Counted from the first letter of the stretch, positions 23,128 to 34,687 are shown. The stretch is DNA of 64,000 nucleotides from Jacaranda mimosifolia (GCA_018894105.1 CM032133.1:18738501-18802500), one strand, 5' to 3'. The notes: a model not told the origin generated them from the letters alone. Numbers and translations: made by a program.

Positions 23128-23847
23128 CTAGAAATATGCCTTCCTCACCCTTAGCTCAAGCTTCCCATCCCGGACACGAGCATAGGCTGGATACCAAAAT
23201 ACTCTCAAATTTGAGTAATCAACAGGAGACCCAGACCAAACTTCCATTGGTGTCTTGCAGTCCAAAGTAGTTAATGGTGACCTATTCACCAAATAACACG
23301 CAGTGTTAATCGCTTCTGCCCAAAAATTCTTGGACAATCCGGCGTTAAAGAGCATGCATCTAGCTCTTTCCAAGATAGTCCTGTTCATCCGTTCTGCAAC
23401 TCTATTCTGCTGTGGTGTATGTACAACTGTGTGATGCCTCACAATTCCTTCCTTGTTGTAGAACTCCAATCCATTGTCAGTTCTCGAGCGCTTGATTTCC
23501 TTTCCTGTTTGCTTCTCAATTAAGGTCTTCCATTGCTTAAAGTTGACAAACATCTCATCTTTATACTTCAGCATGTACACCCATACTCTTCGTGAGAAAT
23601 CATCTATGAATGTCAGCATGTACCTTGCACTTCCCTTTGAAGGAACCTGAGAAGGCCCCCAAAGATCTGAGTGAATGTAGTCCAAGGTGCCTTTGGTCTT
23701 GTGAACCGCAGTGCCGAATTTCACCCTGTGTTGCTTGCCCAGCACAAACTGCTCCCAGAAATCCAACTCTCCAGTCTTCTCTCTACCAAGCAATCCTCGT
23801 TTGCTCAGTTCTGACATCCCCTTTTCACTCATATACCCAAGCCGCAT
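23128..23847 (-). pseudogene. Copia-3 integrase piece (239 codons)
   Basis: It opens within the GAG-pre-integrase/zinc-binding region (LGYMSEKGMSEL, then WEQFVLGKQHRVKF, where the second zinc-binding Cys of the family appears as Phe) and covers the integrase core. The acidic triad is visible: Asp in YIHSDLWGPS, Asp in SRTDNGLEFYN and Glu in RVAERMNRTI. The core ends with the NFWAEAINTACYLVNRSP block. The enzyme would insert the cDNA into the host genome. The catalytic residues are retained but the flanking frame is broken. Confidence 0.87.
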
Positions 23848-24363
23848 ATGCCATAGTCTCGTTGACTGATGAAGAAACTGCTGCAGTACCAGAAATCGTG
23901 TTTCCCTGCAATATGTAAAGGTCGTTCCACTTGTCTTCCTTCATGATAAGCAATATGCCTTTGGAAACCCGTAGAACTTTATCTCGACCTTTGTACTCAC
24001 AACCATTCTTGTCTAGAGTACCTAGTGATATCAAATTTTTCTTCAGATCTGGAACATGACGCACATCTGTTAAGGTCCTTACTATGCCATCATGCATTAT
24101 GATACAAACTGAGCTAATTCCTACAACCTTGCAAGAAGCATCATTTCCCATAAGCACTTTACCACCATCATATTTCTGGTATGTGGTAAACCAATCTTCT
24201 CGTAGGCACATGTGGTAGGAAGCAACCACTATCCAAAATCCATTCACAGCTTAGTAAAGTTTCGGGAATGTTGAGAACAAGCCCACCATCAAACTCATGC
24301 TCAACAATTCCTACAACATCATCCGGTTTCTGATCAGAAGTTTCACCTGCATCCTTCGCATTT

Positions 24364-25101
24364 CTAGACAACTCCATTTCCAATGCCCCTTTCCACCGCA
24401 CCTAAAACACTTGTGTCACCATTTCTAGGCTTGGTTCGGGACTTCAATCGGCCTCTACTCCTTCCCTTTTCTCTCGGTCTCCCTTTTGCCACCAATCCTT
24501 CTCCACTTTCACCATCGTTGCTGCCCAGTACATGTTTTCTCAACTCATTGGAATTCAATGAGGCATTTATATCCTCCATTGAAATTGTATCTCTCCCGTG
24601 TAACAAAATAGTAACCAAGTGCTCAAAAGATTTTAGCAGAGAACACAAGAGAATTAAAGCTTGATCCTCATCATCAATTTTAAGATCTATACTAGCGAGA
24701 TCCAGAATCAACTTATTGAAAAAATCAATATGGTGAGTAATAGATGTACCTTCCTTCATCCTCAATTTGCATAATCGTTGTTTCAAATACAACCAATTTG
24801 TCAGGGACTTTATCATATATAAACTCTCCAGCTTCTTCCATAAATCTACTGGCGTACTTTTCATGGCGACCTCTCTTAGCACGTTATCCGCCAATGATAA
24901 CACCAGAGTACCGTAAGCCTTCGCCATGAATTCATCCTTCTCCTCGTCTTTCAGCATTTTCGGCAAGGAATCTCTACCCTTTAACGCTCTGTGTAAACCT
25001 TGTTGACATGGGAGGGCGTGAACCTTCATCTTCAACAACCCAAAGTCGTTCTTCCCATTGAATTTCTCTACCTCGTACTTCATTCCTGACATCTGATCCA
25101 A
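24364..25101 (-). pseudogene. Copia-3 gag (245 codons)
   Basis: The product is a capsid-type UBN2 gag with VEKFNGKNDFGLLKMKVHA near the N-terminus, SLYMIKSLTNWLYLKQRL in the middle and a basic region (GRPREKGRSRGRLKSR) before the zinc knuckle. The knuckle itself is lost to a 2-bp gain that turns the end into an unrelated tail. Compared with Copia-1 and Copia-2 this is the only copy whose first 200 residues are uninterrupted. Confidence 0.87.
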
Positions 25102-25106
25102 CCTGC

Positions 25107-25119
25107 TTCAATACCAATT
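25107..25119 (-). promoter_or_regulatory. Primer binding site of Copia-3
   Basis: Read on the minus strand, AATTGGTATTGAAGC directly follows the 5' LTR end ACAACA. It matches the plant initiator tRNA-Met site TGGTATCAGAGC with two changes. Confidence 0.8.
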
Positions 25120-25704
25120 TGTTGTAACCCAGGAGGATTTATTGCGGAAACAATGAAATAACAGTACAGTAATTTGATGGAATATGACATTATTCCACAA
25201 GATTTAACGTGGTTCAGCAATGTGCCTAATCCACACAACAAAGAAAAGAAATTTTATTGATCTTAAAACAAAGTGCAAGTACAAACTTGAATCCCACAAA
25301 TCTTACGAAAACACCTAACACCCTCGTTCTAAACTCCGTCTTGAGAAATTGACTCAAAAGCAGTAACGAAGCCCTCGTGTTATGTTCGTGATATTTTTTT
25401 CGGAAGAAAAAACGCTAAATTTATACCCGAAAACGAATCCCAAGGCTCGTGGGCTTGCACCGCGTGCTTGGGCTCACAAAACTTGCGCCCCAGTGCGCCT
25501 TTCATGCAGTACGGCAGAAACTTTGCGCTGAGGCGCAAAAAACTTTCCGCCCATGACCATGCCTTGGCGCACTATGATTCGCGCCCCGGCGCGCGGCGTC
25601 CTGCCAACGCGCGCTGGGGTGTGTTCTCGAACCCATTTCGACCATTTTGCTCCATTTCTTCCATTTCTCATCAATTTAGTCCAAATTTCAAGGCAAAATC
25701 AACA
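25120..25704 (-). repeat. Copia-3 5' LTR (585 bp)
   Basis: Plus-strand ends are TGTTGTAACCC and AAATCAACA, next to the primer site on the inner side. It is shorter than the 3' LTR (585 against 625 bp); most of the difference is in the GC-rich U3 part. Confidence 0.9.
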
Positions 25705-25709
25705 ATTCC

Positions 25710-27195
25710 ACAATTAAATAAGAACCTTCAGCCATGCTGATGCACAATACAAAATTTACGTTACACTGTTTATTAATTAGCAATTTAGCATCCATTAGTT
25801 TAATATATATATATATATATATATGTAAATGTATGACACCACTTGAGAATTCACCGTCCTCGCTCGTCGCTGCATGCTGAGCTTAATTTGTTGGTTTCAA
25901 AAAAAAAAAAAATTCTTAATCTGTCTTGCTAGCTACTTTTTTATAAAAAAATATATATATATATATATATATATTAACTGCTACGCAACCTTTAATTTCT
26001 ACAACATTTAACAGATACTCGTGAAGATAAATCCGAATTCAAACTAGAAGATTAAAGAATCATAATTTGGAAGACCGCCTTCTACATTATATTCTTATGC
26101 TTTTCAAAGAATCAAAGATTAGGAATTAAAAGCCGATTATTTTTCATTTTTTTCTAAATGAAAATTTAAAAAATATTATATATAATATATATGATAAATT
26201 AGGACCCTAAAAGCAATAAATTAAAATTTTAATAAATGTCAATTTAATTAATTAACAAACGGGACCATTGAATCCACCTAATTAACCTCACTGAAAATAA
26301 GTTCTATAGTTCAAGTAGGTACAAACTTACTGAATACTTGATTAGTATAAAAAGCAATGGCTACAACAAAAAAGGTTATCTAAATAAGTATTTTTTCAAC
26401 TCGAGTTTTAATTTTAGGCAAGCGCATTCAAAAAATAGAAGCCAAACACTTGGTAATTTACGGAAAGAACCTCAATTCCATTTCAACATCAATGGATATG
26501 ACGGGTTTGTACAAATAAATTTTCTTCTTGGGATATATTTATATATATATATATTCTTTTATGTTGCATATTTTTCTTTTTTCTCATTTGTTTGTTTTCA
26601 AATTTGAGATGAATAAACAGCTACGTACGTACATTCACGAAAATATAGATACATACATGGTAACTTTTGTTTACGAAAGACGGCAAAATGTGGCCCATAG
26701 CTTGCTTCCAAATGCAGACCCATGACGCCCACCAACCTGTAATTCTCCCTATTTAGTGAGCTGTTGCTTATGACAATGCGGCATAGGACGAAATAAATAA
26801 CTAGTCAAATTTGAAAATGTAAAGCGACTTAAAATATGGCTTAATAATAATAATAAAAAATAAAAAAAACTCTTCAAATTTAATTTATTCAAAGTAAGTT
26901 GGTAAACAAGCAACATATATAATTGCTGCAAAGCAATGGATTTATGATCTTTTTGCGACCAACGTGGTACATGCCACTAATTACTCATTCACTCTTTGGT
27001 TTGGGCATCATTTCCTTCATTTTGATTTAATATTAATTTATTAAGTTCATCCAGCGAATTAATTACAGTGATTTTTATTGCAATTAAGAGATGTGATACA
27101 GAAGGCCGCAGAATTAGCCTAGGTATATATAACATTTCTCAATTTGTAATCTATCTTATTAGGCATTAAATTTTATTATTATTAAATTATTATCA
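25710..27195. other. Region without a recognised gene
   Basis: AT-rich intergenic DNA with TA microsatellites at 25803-25824 and 25950-25974. Open frames here (for example 26338-26607 plus) consist of AT-rich codons with no recognisable domain. Confidence 0.5.
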
Positions 27196-27564
27196 TCTAT
27201 ATCTATAATATATAAAAAGAGAATGAGTCTTGCATTCAAAAAATTGGCTCTTTCCACACCCCTACATCAAATTATTATATATATTTATATCATTTATACC
27301 TTTAAATATTTTAATAGATAGAAAATTTTTTAGGGGTCTCAAATAATATTTTACTCCCAAAAAATAGTAACAATTAAATAATTACTTTTCTCCTTTTCTC
27401 CATTCACTTTTCTTACTTTCTCTACCATAATCTACAAAAACCAACCATGTATTCTATTTTAATATTATCATATATTTTTGTGATATATTTTTATATCATA
27501 TAGATAAATTATATGAATAATGTAAATTTTTATGCACACAGAAATGATGTGCCAAAACAACTAG
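27196..27564 (+). mobile_element. Short non-autonomous Helitron
   Basis: The 5' end TCTATATCTATAATATATAA is of the plant Helitron type and is preceded by A (27195). The 3' end is CTAG (27561-27564) followed by T, so insertion between A and T is satisfied. Eight bases before CTAG lies the expected hairpin: stem GCACA (27534-27538) with TGTGC (27548-27552). It is 369 bp and non-coding. It ends 120 bp before the TATA box of the OVATE gene. Confidence 0.72.
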
Positions 27565-27684
27565 TTATGTCTAAATAAATTGACTTAGGCTTTAACATAG
27601 CACTCATCAACATATATATAGATAGAGAAAAAAAAAATTATATTTGATAACTACTTGTAAAATGGCAGCACATACGACTCTCTC

Positions 27685-27692
27685 TATATAAA
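27685..27692 (+). promoter_or_regulatory. TATA box of the OVATE family gene
   Basis: TATATAAA lies 70 bp before the start codon, preceded by a CT-rich stretch (GACTCTCTC). A transcription start about 30 bp downstream would give a 5' leader of about 40 bases. Confidence 0.7.
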
Positions 27693-27761
27693 CCACACCA
27701 AACTTCCATTTTATCATATACTTGAACATCTCCACATCCACCAACACTAAAACAGACGACA

Positions 27762-28838
27762 ATGGCAAAGCGTTTCAAGCTGAGGATTTGCAGAGTTATC
27801 GCCACCACTTTGCAGTCCTGCCGTTCCAAAGACCCCTCCAACCTCCCACAAGATCCCGTCCCTTCATTCTCACCAATGTCCAAGTTCTCCACCGTCCATT
27901 TCACCCTCCCCAAAGACCAAACCCATAGCCCCGCCTTCAACCGCCATGTCTCCTCCGCACTAATTTCCATAGGCTGTGGTTTGCCCTCAGACGAAGGCCT
28001 CAGCGGCTCGCATTTCAAGTGGCAAAAGGAAGAGAAATGGCACGTTGTCGACAAGATCCACCAACAGCCAAGACCCCGCCTCAAAATCTACAATTCTTCC
28101 GCCTCCTGCGACGATTACTCCGACGACGACCTCACTTTCGCACAGCCCGCAACGCCGACACCCCCGCCGCTGTCTTCCGCTGAGAGAAACAGAAGGCGCG
28201 GAAAGAAGAAGAAGAACGTCCCCAGCAGGCTTCGCTTGAGCACTTCGTCGGCCGACAGTGGCTGGTTCAGCAGCGAAGGAGGCGCCGCCAACGAAATAGA
28301 CGAAGAGGAAACCGAAACTCTTGTCTCCTCATCCATAAGCCTCTCTCCGGACTCTTCTTCGGAGTTCACCAACACTCATCCTCAGTTACAGCCCATTCGA
28401 GAAACACAAACCTTCGCCGCAAATTTGCCTCACAGGAGAAGCAAAAGAAGAGTCTCCAAGCGTACGAGGCGCAGCGCTCTGAGGTCCCCGCTGACGACGG
28501 ATGGGGAGACACCGGCGAGACTGTCTGTGTTCAAGAAACTGATACCGTGTACGGTGGATGGGAAAGTGAAGGAGAGCTTCGCGATCGTGAAGAGGTCGGA
28601 GGACCCATACGAGGATTTCAAGAGTTCGATGATGGACATGATTCTGGAGAAACAGATGTTCGAGCAGAAAGATTTGGAGCAGCTGTTGCAGTGCTTTCTG
28701 TCATTGAATTCCAGGCATTACCATGGGATTATCGTTCAAGCTTTCTCTGAAATTTGGGAAGCCATTTTTTCTCCGGCGGCTTCTAAACCGTCGGCCCATG
28801 ATCACCGACGGACGAGTTTCCGGCTAACGTCCTCTTAA
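27762..28838 (+). CDS. OFP: OVATE family protein (OFP), transcriptional repressor
   Basis: The gene is a single-exon reading frame of 358 codons, as usual for plant OFPs. The C-terminal OVATE domain (DUF623) spans about residues 265-336, with the conserved VKRSEDPYEDFKSSM and a LLQCFLSLNSRHYHGIIV block ending in EIWEAIF. Upstream are basic stretches that can act as nuclear signals (RNRRRGKKKK near 142-151, RRSKRRVSKRTRR near 225-237). The N-terminus KRFKLRICRV...CRSKDPS and the ADSGWFSSE...ETETLVSSS segment (164-190) resemble the OFP6/7/8 type. Family members repress transcription with TALE homeodomain proteins and influence organ shape and growth; that role is from family knowledge. The start has good plant context (ACAATGGC). 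GC content is well above the surroundings. No frame damage is seen. Confidence 0.94.
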   Translation: MAKRFKLRICRVIATTLQSCRSKDPSNLPQDPVPSFSPMSKFSTVHFTLPKDQTHSPAFNRHVSSALISIGCGLPSDEGLSGSHFKWQKEEKWHVVDKIHQQPRPRLKIYNSSASCDDYSDDDLTFAQPATPTPPPLSSAERNRRRGKKKKNVPSRLRLSTSSADSGWFSSEGGAANEIDEEETETLVSSSISLSPDSSSEFTNTHPQLQPIRETQTFAANLPHRRSKRRVSKRTRRSALRSPLTTDGETPARLSVFKKLIPCTVDGKVKESFAIVKRSEDPYEDFKSSMMDMILEKQMFEQKDLEQLLQCFLSLNSRHYHGIIVQAFSEIWEAIFSPAASKPSAHDHRRTSFRLTSS

Positions 28839-29195
28839 TTAGTCTCAAGTTATTGGCAGTCATCTACTTCCATTTTTGTTGTTTTTATTTTAGCTATGTC
28901 TATGTGTCTGTATTTGTACTGCTACTCTGTATATTAGATTTTTTTGGTCAGTTTATTAATTAATATAAATTTTATGCTTCTTAGCTCTCATTAATATGCT
29001 TGAATCAGTCAGTTAGAATCTTCTTGTTCTAAATCAGTTCATATAATGCATGTGTTATTCATCATGGTCATTATTTTTCACCAAAAAAATTTTCAAATAA
29101 TTTGGGTGTTATTATAAATTTTTTAAAATATTTTATAAATCTTTAAACAGAAAATTAGAATCTTATAAATTTTTTTGGAAAAATAAAAAAATATA
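28839..29195. other. 3' flank of the OVATE gene
   Basis: T-rich sequence that should hold the 3' UTR. Weak AAT-rich signals occur around 28960-28975 (TTAATATAAATT), with no canonical AATAAA close to the stop. No other feature was recognised. Confidence 0.45.
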
Positions 29196-29541
29196 AGGAA
29201 ATGTTTGGTTATTTTTTTGTGTGATTTTTTTATGTGTTTTTTATATGTTTTGAGATAATGAATTATTGGAGAATGTGAAAGTTATGTTTTGATATATTTG
29301 TTTATGTTTTGGACAGATATTTTTTACTGTAGCAGTTAAATCAATATTTTTTTGTTGAGTTTTTTTTTTTGGGGGGGGTGGGTGTGAAAATGGAATTGGG
29401 TGATTTTTTTTAATATAAGAATAATAATATATGTATGTATATATATTGAAAATTATGTGTTTTTTAGGAAAAATGAGAATATGTTTGATTATGTTTTCCC
29501 AAAACAACATTATTTTGGGGAAACATAACCAAACATTCCCT
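29196..29541. mobile_element. MITE-like element with ATGTTTGGTTATG ends
   Basis: The left end GGAAATGTTTGGTTAT and right end ATAACCAAACATTCCC are inverted copies. Just inside the right end is a palindrome (TTATGTTTTCCC / GGGGAAACATAA). The interior block ATATTTTTTACTGTAGCAG followed by CAATATTTTTTTGTTG recurs in the element at 58914-59355 (opposite orientation) and, more weakly, near 39088-39120. It is about 345 bp with no coding capacity. Confidence 0.68.
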
Positions 29542-30459
29542 AAATTTTTGTAATTTATTAATTCATATATTTAAAATTTTATTTAAAATAAAATTTATTA
29601 CATATATTACTATTTTTAAAACATTCTATATGATATAAATAGTTTTTGATGGTCGACTGTGGGACCAATCTTTCAAAAATTTCAAATGTGCAGAGTTTGT
29701 TTTGTTAGAACTCCTTGAATGAGTGCTTGAATATGCTTATTGTTGGAGCTTTGAAGTTTCAATTTTTGTTTTAATTTTGAAGTAAAATTTAAAGGAACCC
29801 TTTTCTTTCATATTTTAATTTGGATCTTAAAGTTTAAACTATAAGAATTGAAATTTGAGATGAACACATTTTGTATGAATAATATGGACTTCCCAAATGA
29901 AAGCTTTTGGATAGTGAAAAATCAGATTAAATATTTAACATGCATTTATTGTGTAAAATATAAGATGAAATGTAAAATTAAAATAAAATATTCAAACTCA
30001 TGGTCGAGCGTTGATGGGGACCTCCTTCGTACAGTACAATGTTGTTCTGCAAAGCAACATTTTCACCAAAATTAGGTCGGTTTTCTTGTTATTAGTTAAT
30101 AGTGCGTGGTCATGGTATTATCAATTCTGCATGCATAAATTTAAATTATTATATATTAATATTTATTATATTAATAAATAATAAATATTCAATATTATAA
30201 CTATTAAAAAAATTGATGAAGTTGTTTTTATGGATTGATATTTATATGATTTATTTATGAGTTATGTAGGAGAACAAAAGAAAGTAGGCGAAAGAAAAAA
30301 AATGAATAAGTAGTTTTAAGAGTGGAGTAAAATTTCATTTAAGACTTTAAAATGTTTTGTATCTAATAAAATATCTAAGGGTATAATTGGTATATATCAT
30401 AACTTGATGTAGCGGTATAAAAGCTTTCATCTTATGAGTATAAGAGTCATTTTCTTCTT
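29542..30459. other. Region without a recognised gene
   Basis: AT-rich intergenic DNA. No open frame with recognisable domains and no clear transposon ends were found. Confidence 0.5.
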
Positions 30460-32000
30460 TTTATGAAATTATGAAAAAAACTTCACTTTTTTTAAAATTA
30501 CAAAAATACTCCTGAACTTTGTCGACATCCAACAATTTAATCTAACCATTAGTTTCCGTTAGGATTTTTACAATTTGTCGTAAAAATTGCCACATGAAAT
30601 TTCCAAAATACCTTTCCACTTACTTACCTCAAATTTGACTATTTCTAACCTTACTTTCATGATGAAAATACCCTCGAGGGTAGTCTTATCATATAGAGGT
30701 TTAATTGTAAAAAACCTGAAATATATACCTACCTATATATACACTAATAACCCCTCCCCCATCCACCGACTAGATCTAGCCTCGGCGGTCACTGTCGGCG
30801 GCTACCGTGGTGCTGCTGCTACCATGGTAGCAGCAACACCGCTCGGCTGCCTGGCCTTGTGGCTAGGAGATAGCAAAATAGTCATGCCATGACCGGCAAA
30901 AGAAGAAGGGTGGTGTGCAGGGATTTGAATTTTTGTTTAAAAAAAATTATCTTTTTTTTTCAATTAATAAATAATTTAATTAAGATACAAATTTATTTTT
31001 TTTATTTATTGTATTTTAAATTATGTAATAAATTTATGTAAGTTTCATTAATTATTTTAGAAAGATTTATTATTTGAATAAAATTTTAATTTAGATATGA
31101 TTATTATTTTAATAAATAATATAATTAATATAAAAATAAATCTATTTTAATTAATAATTAAAATAGTTAAAAATACATATATTTTAATTTTTTTACTTAT
31201 TCTTAATTAATATAGTTTTCAATTTTTATTTATTATTTTTTAATTAATAATTTTTTTACTTGTTTATTGTTATTTTAGATAGATTTATTATTTGAATAAA
31301 TATTTTAATTATTTAAATATCATTAATTTATATATGCTTATTATTTTAATAAATAACATAATTTAATTTTAAAAAATTATCTTTCTTAATTAATAAATAA
31401 TTTAGTTGAAACTACATATATTTAATTTATTTATTTATTTATTTATTTATTCTTAATTAATATAGTTTTTTATTTTTTTACTTATTGTTTTTATTAATTA
31501 ATAAATTTAACTCAATTTTATTAATTATTTTAGATATATTTATTATTTGAATAAATGATAAATATCTTTACTTTAAATATGATTTCTATTTTAATAAATA
31601 ATTTAATTAAATTTAACTAAATTATTTTAGATGTGGTTATTAGTTTAATATTATTTAATATGTAATTCAAGTAATAAATATTTTATTATTTAATATTATT
31701 AGATAAATTTAATTATATAAATATATTATTTTAAATATATATGCTATTTAATATAATTCACATTTTTATGATATTGTAACACATAGAGGGGCATTTAGGA
31801 CTTTAGCCATCAAACCAATTTTCAGCATTTTTTATTTTTTAATTTTTTTTTCATCTAGGGCATTTTTGATTTTTCACATTTTCAGTCTACCCTATAAACA
31901 GGTTTGTCAATTTAGGGGGGGGGGGGTTGTAATTTTTGAAAAAATAAGAATATTTTCATAATTATGTCATACATCAGGGGTGCTAGCTGTAATTCACCCT
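30460..32000. mobile_element. Probable MULE-like element with GC-rich core, ends uncertain
   Basis: The layout parallels the foldback element at 10026-11126. A C-rich left part (CTCCTGAACTTTGTCGAC near 30510, ACCCCTCCCCC near 30750) leads to a short GC-rich core (about 30765-30900, with GCTGCTGCTACCATGGTAGC). A long AT desert follows (30950-31760), then a G-rich right part (TTTAGGGGGGGGGGG near 31915). The right end GCTGTAATTCACCCT resembles the CAATTCACCC terminus of the foldback element. No matching left end or target duplication was found, so this is a tentative call. Confidence 0.4.
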
Positions 32001-32851
32001 AAATTATATTGACAGTTCATTACCTATATGTGGTGATCATACATAAGTAATTAATTATTAAGCATAGTAATTTAATTAAAACATTATTTTTTATTACTAT
32101 TAAATTATTGCTGCAACAAAAATAACATTTTTTTGTCACGTCTACATATTATTAGTAGCAAAACAATCGTTATAATTTAATACTTATTATTGATGATATT
32201 TTTGGTATTATTACTTTATTTTTTACTAATAATATTAGTTGATTAACAATTCAAAATCTGATAATGATAGAATTTCAACCTTATGATATTGGACATTTGT
32301 TGAAGAAATTTGTAAATTCGGGGCTCTTAAACATTATTATTGCGAAATATGGATTTATTATTGCGAAATATGGATTCAGTCATTCAGTATTTAGTGTGAA
32401 ACATGATGTGACATGATTTCTCAGCCTTGACCAAATGGAAATGACTCTACACGGCTGCCTGTATATATATCTATCGGAATTGGGAATTCGGAATTACAAG
32501 ACAAATGTGATGGGAGGGAAAAAAACAACTGAAAAGGCCCGATTTTAGTCGATCGAACGGGCCCCGGAAATCAGGAATTCAGTCACGTACCATCACTATG
32601 TAAGTCGGTAAACAGCCAACTTTGCAGTTCATATGCATGAAATTTATTGTTTGTACCATTTAATGGGATTGGGAGGTGTTACATGAATTGGGATCCCTTG
32701 TCTAAATAGTAAATTCATTGAAATGTGAAGTCCTACCTTTGATATTAATAAATGATTTGAGTTGAATTTTTCAGAGAAGATACTTAAGTTTATTCTTGAA
32801 CAAATTCATAATATGTTTGATTAATAGAATAAAAGATGAGGTATTCCATCT
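32001..32851. other. Region without a recognised gene
   Basis: AT-rich sequence with a small direct duplication of TATTGCGAAATATGGATT at about 32337 and 32357. No gene motif was seen. Confidence 0.5.
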
Positions 32852-32856
32852 TTGTC

Positions 32857-33365
32857 TGTTAATTTTGTCTTGTAATTTGAGTTACAAATGGCGAGAAATG
32901 GAAGAAATGGTAGGCACGGAAACTGAGCAGGTATTCAGCAGTCGGCACCAGAAAAACAACGCTGTGGCGCCAGGCATTCAGCAATCCAACGCTACGGCAC
33001 CAGGCATTTAGTTGTAGGCGCTGCGGCGCTGTCCATGGCCCATTTGGCTGTTGTTTGGGTATTTAAACCCCGTTTTCTTCCAAGTTGAAGAGAACAGATA
33101 AGAGACGAATCCTAGATGATAGATTCTATACTGCTTTTGAGATAGTTTCTCGAGACGGAGTTTAGAACGAGGGTGTTGGGTGTTCTCGTGAGATTTGTGA
33201 CACTCAATTCATACTTGTTACCCTAATTTGGAATCAATAAAATTCTTTTCTTTGTCGAGTAGATTTAGGCACATCGCCGAATCATGTTAAATCTTGTTGT
33301 CAATTTCATCAAATTACTTCACTATTACATTCAAAGTTAGGATTTGATCTTTCTGGGTTTCAACA
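32857..33365 (+). repeat. Copia-2 5' LTR (509 bp)
   Basis: It begins TGTTAATTTTGTC and ends GGGTTTCAACA. U3 holds a short tandem repeat (AACGCTGTGGCGCCAGGCAT and a diverged second copy, about 32957-33010) that the 3' LTR lacks. The TATA box is GTATTTAAACC near 33058 and AATAAAATTC follows near 33235. Confidence 0.9.
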
Positions 33366-33368
33366 AAC

Positions 33369-33380
33369 TGGTATCGGAGC
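33369..33380 (+). promoter_or_regulatory. Primer binding site of Copia-2
   Basis: TGGTATCGGAGC lies three bases after the 5' LTR and matches the plant initiator tRNA-Met site TGGTATCAGAGC with one change. Confidence 0.88.
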
Positions 33381-33519
33381 CAGGTTGGATTAGATGTCAG
33401 CCATGAAGTACGAGATAGAGAAATTCAATGGGAAGAACGACTTTGGGCTATGGAAGATAAAGGTTCACGCCCTCTTGTGTCAATAAGGTTTACAGAGAGC
33501 GTTAAAGGACAGAGATTTC

Positions 33520-34440
33520 TTGAAAGAGATGCTGTCTGATCAGGAAAAGGATAAATTTATAGCGAAGGCTTACAGTACACTAGTGTTATCATTAGCAGAT
33601 AACGTACTAAGAGAGGTAGCCAAAGAAAGTACGCCAGCGAAATTGTGGACGAAGCTGGAGAGTCTCTATATGATGAAATCCCTAACAAATCGACTGTATG
33701 TGAAACAACGGTTATACACATTAAGAATGAAGGAAGGTATATCTGTTACTCAGCACATTGATTATTTCAATAAGGTGATTCTAGATCTCACTAGTATAGA
33801 TGTAAAAATTGAAGATGAAGATCAAGCATTAATTCTCTTATGTTCTCTGCCCAAATTCTTTGAGCACTTGGTTACTACTTTACTGTATGAAAGAGATACG
33901 ATTTCAATGGAGGATGTGAAGGCCCCATTGAATTTCAACAAATTGAGAAAACATATCATGGGCAGTAACAATAGTGAAACTGGGGAAGGATTGGTGGTGA
34001 AGGGGAGACCAAGAGAAAGGAGAAGGAGTAGAGGGCGATCGAAGTCCCGAACCAAGTCTATAACAGGCGACAAGTATTTTTGGTGCAGTGGAAAGGGGCA
34101 CTGGAAACAAAATTGTCTGGAACAAGGAAAGACGAAGAATACATGTGAAACTTTTGATAAAAAATGGGATGATGTCGTAGGAATTATTGAGTATGAGTCT
34201 GATGGTGGGCTTGTTCTCAATGTTACTGAGAGTTTACTAAGTTCAAAGTGGACTTTGGATAGTAACTTTTCCTACCACATGTGCCCACGAAAAGATTGGT
34301 TTACTACTTATCAAAAATATGATGGTGGTAAAGTGCTTATGGGAAACGATACTTTATGCAGGGTTGTAGGAATTACATTCAATCAGGTCTCTAAAGGCCT
34401 TCTCAGGTTCCTTCAAAGGGAGGTGCTAGGTATATACTGA
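33520..34440 (+). pseudogene. Copia-2 gag plus truncated protease (306 codons)
   Basis: The UBN2-type gag region runs to a basic SR-rich linker. The zinc knuckle reads YFWCSGKGHWKQNC: the first Cys of the CCHC set is missing (Tyr-Phe in its place). The protease site reads LDSNFSYHMCP, so the Gly of the Asp-Ser-Gly motif is Asn. Right after RVVGI the frame runs across the 445-bp deletion into an unrelated tail (from about 34375) and stops at 34440. Confidence 0.88.
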
Positions 34441-34687
34441 TGTTTATTGATGACTTCTCACGAAGAGTATGGGAGTACATGCTGAAGCATAAGGATGCAG
34501 TATTTGTCAACTTCAAGCAATGGAAGGCTTTGATCGAGAAGCAGACAGGAAAGGAGATCAAGCGCTTGAGGACTGACAATGGATTGGAGTTCTACAACAA
34601 AGAATTTTAGGAATTTTGTGATAAGGAAGGAATTGTAGGCATCGCACAGTTGTACATATAGCACAGTAGAATGAAGTTGCAGAACGG

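Larger units (their letters stand above)
21183..25101 (-). pseudogene. Copia-3 gag-pol polyprotein pseudogene
   Basis: On the minus strand it starts at ATG 25101 and ends at TAA 21183 after the conserved C-terminus CRLR. Gag (25101-24364) and integrase (23847-23128) are long open pieces. A dinucleotide gain of AC at the zinc knuckle (near 24412) shifts gag out of frame. The protease active site DSG is kept, but a shift follows within a few codons. Reverse transcriptase keeps the catalytic YVDD (near 22150) but has stops on both sides, and RNase H has a stop in place of a Trp near 21555. It is therefore inactive, though less decayed than Copia-1. Confidence 0.9.
20495..25704 (-). mobile_element. 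Copia-3: Ty1/copia LTR retrotransposon of the Copia-1 clade, inactive
   Basis: It lies on the minus strand, with LTRs at 25120-25704 (5') and 20495-21119 (3'). The flanks ATTCT (20490-20494) and ATTCC (25705-25709) are a near-perfect 5-bp target duplication. Gag, protease and integrase are the best preserved of the three related copies in the window; reverse transcriptase and RNase H carry stops. LTR sequence, gag start and pol motifs all group it with Copia-1 and more loosely with Copia-2. Confidence 0.92.

Noticed and set aside
27976..28750. Other open frames overlapping the OVATE gene on both strands
   Set aside because: They are shadows of the 358-codon gene and show no independent domain.
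33366..33385. tRNA-like sequence near LTR ends
   Set aside because: These are primer binding sites complementary to tRNA-Met, not tRNA genes; no cloverleaf can be drawn around them.
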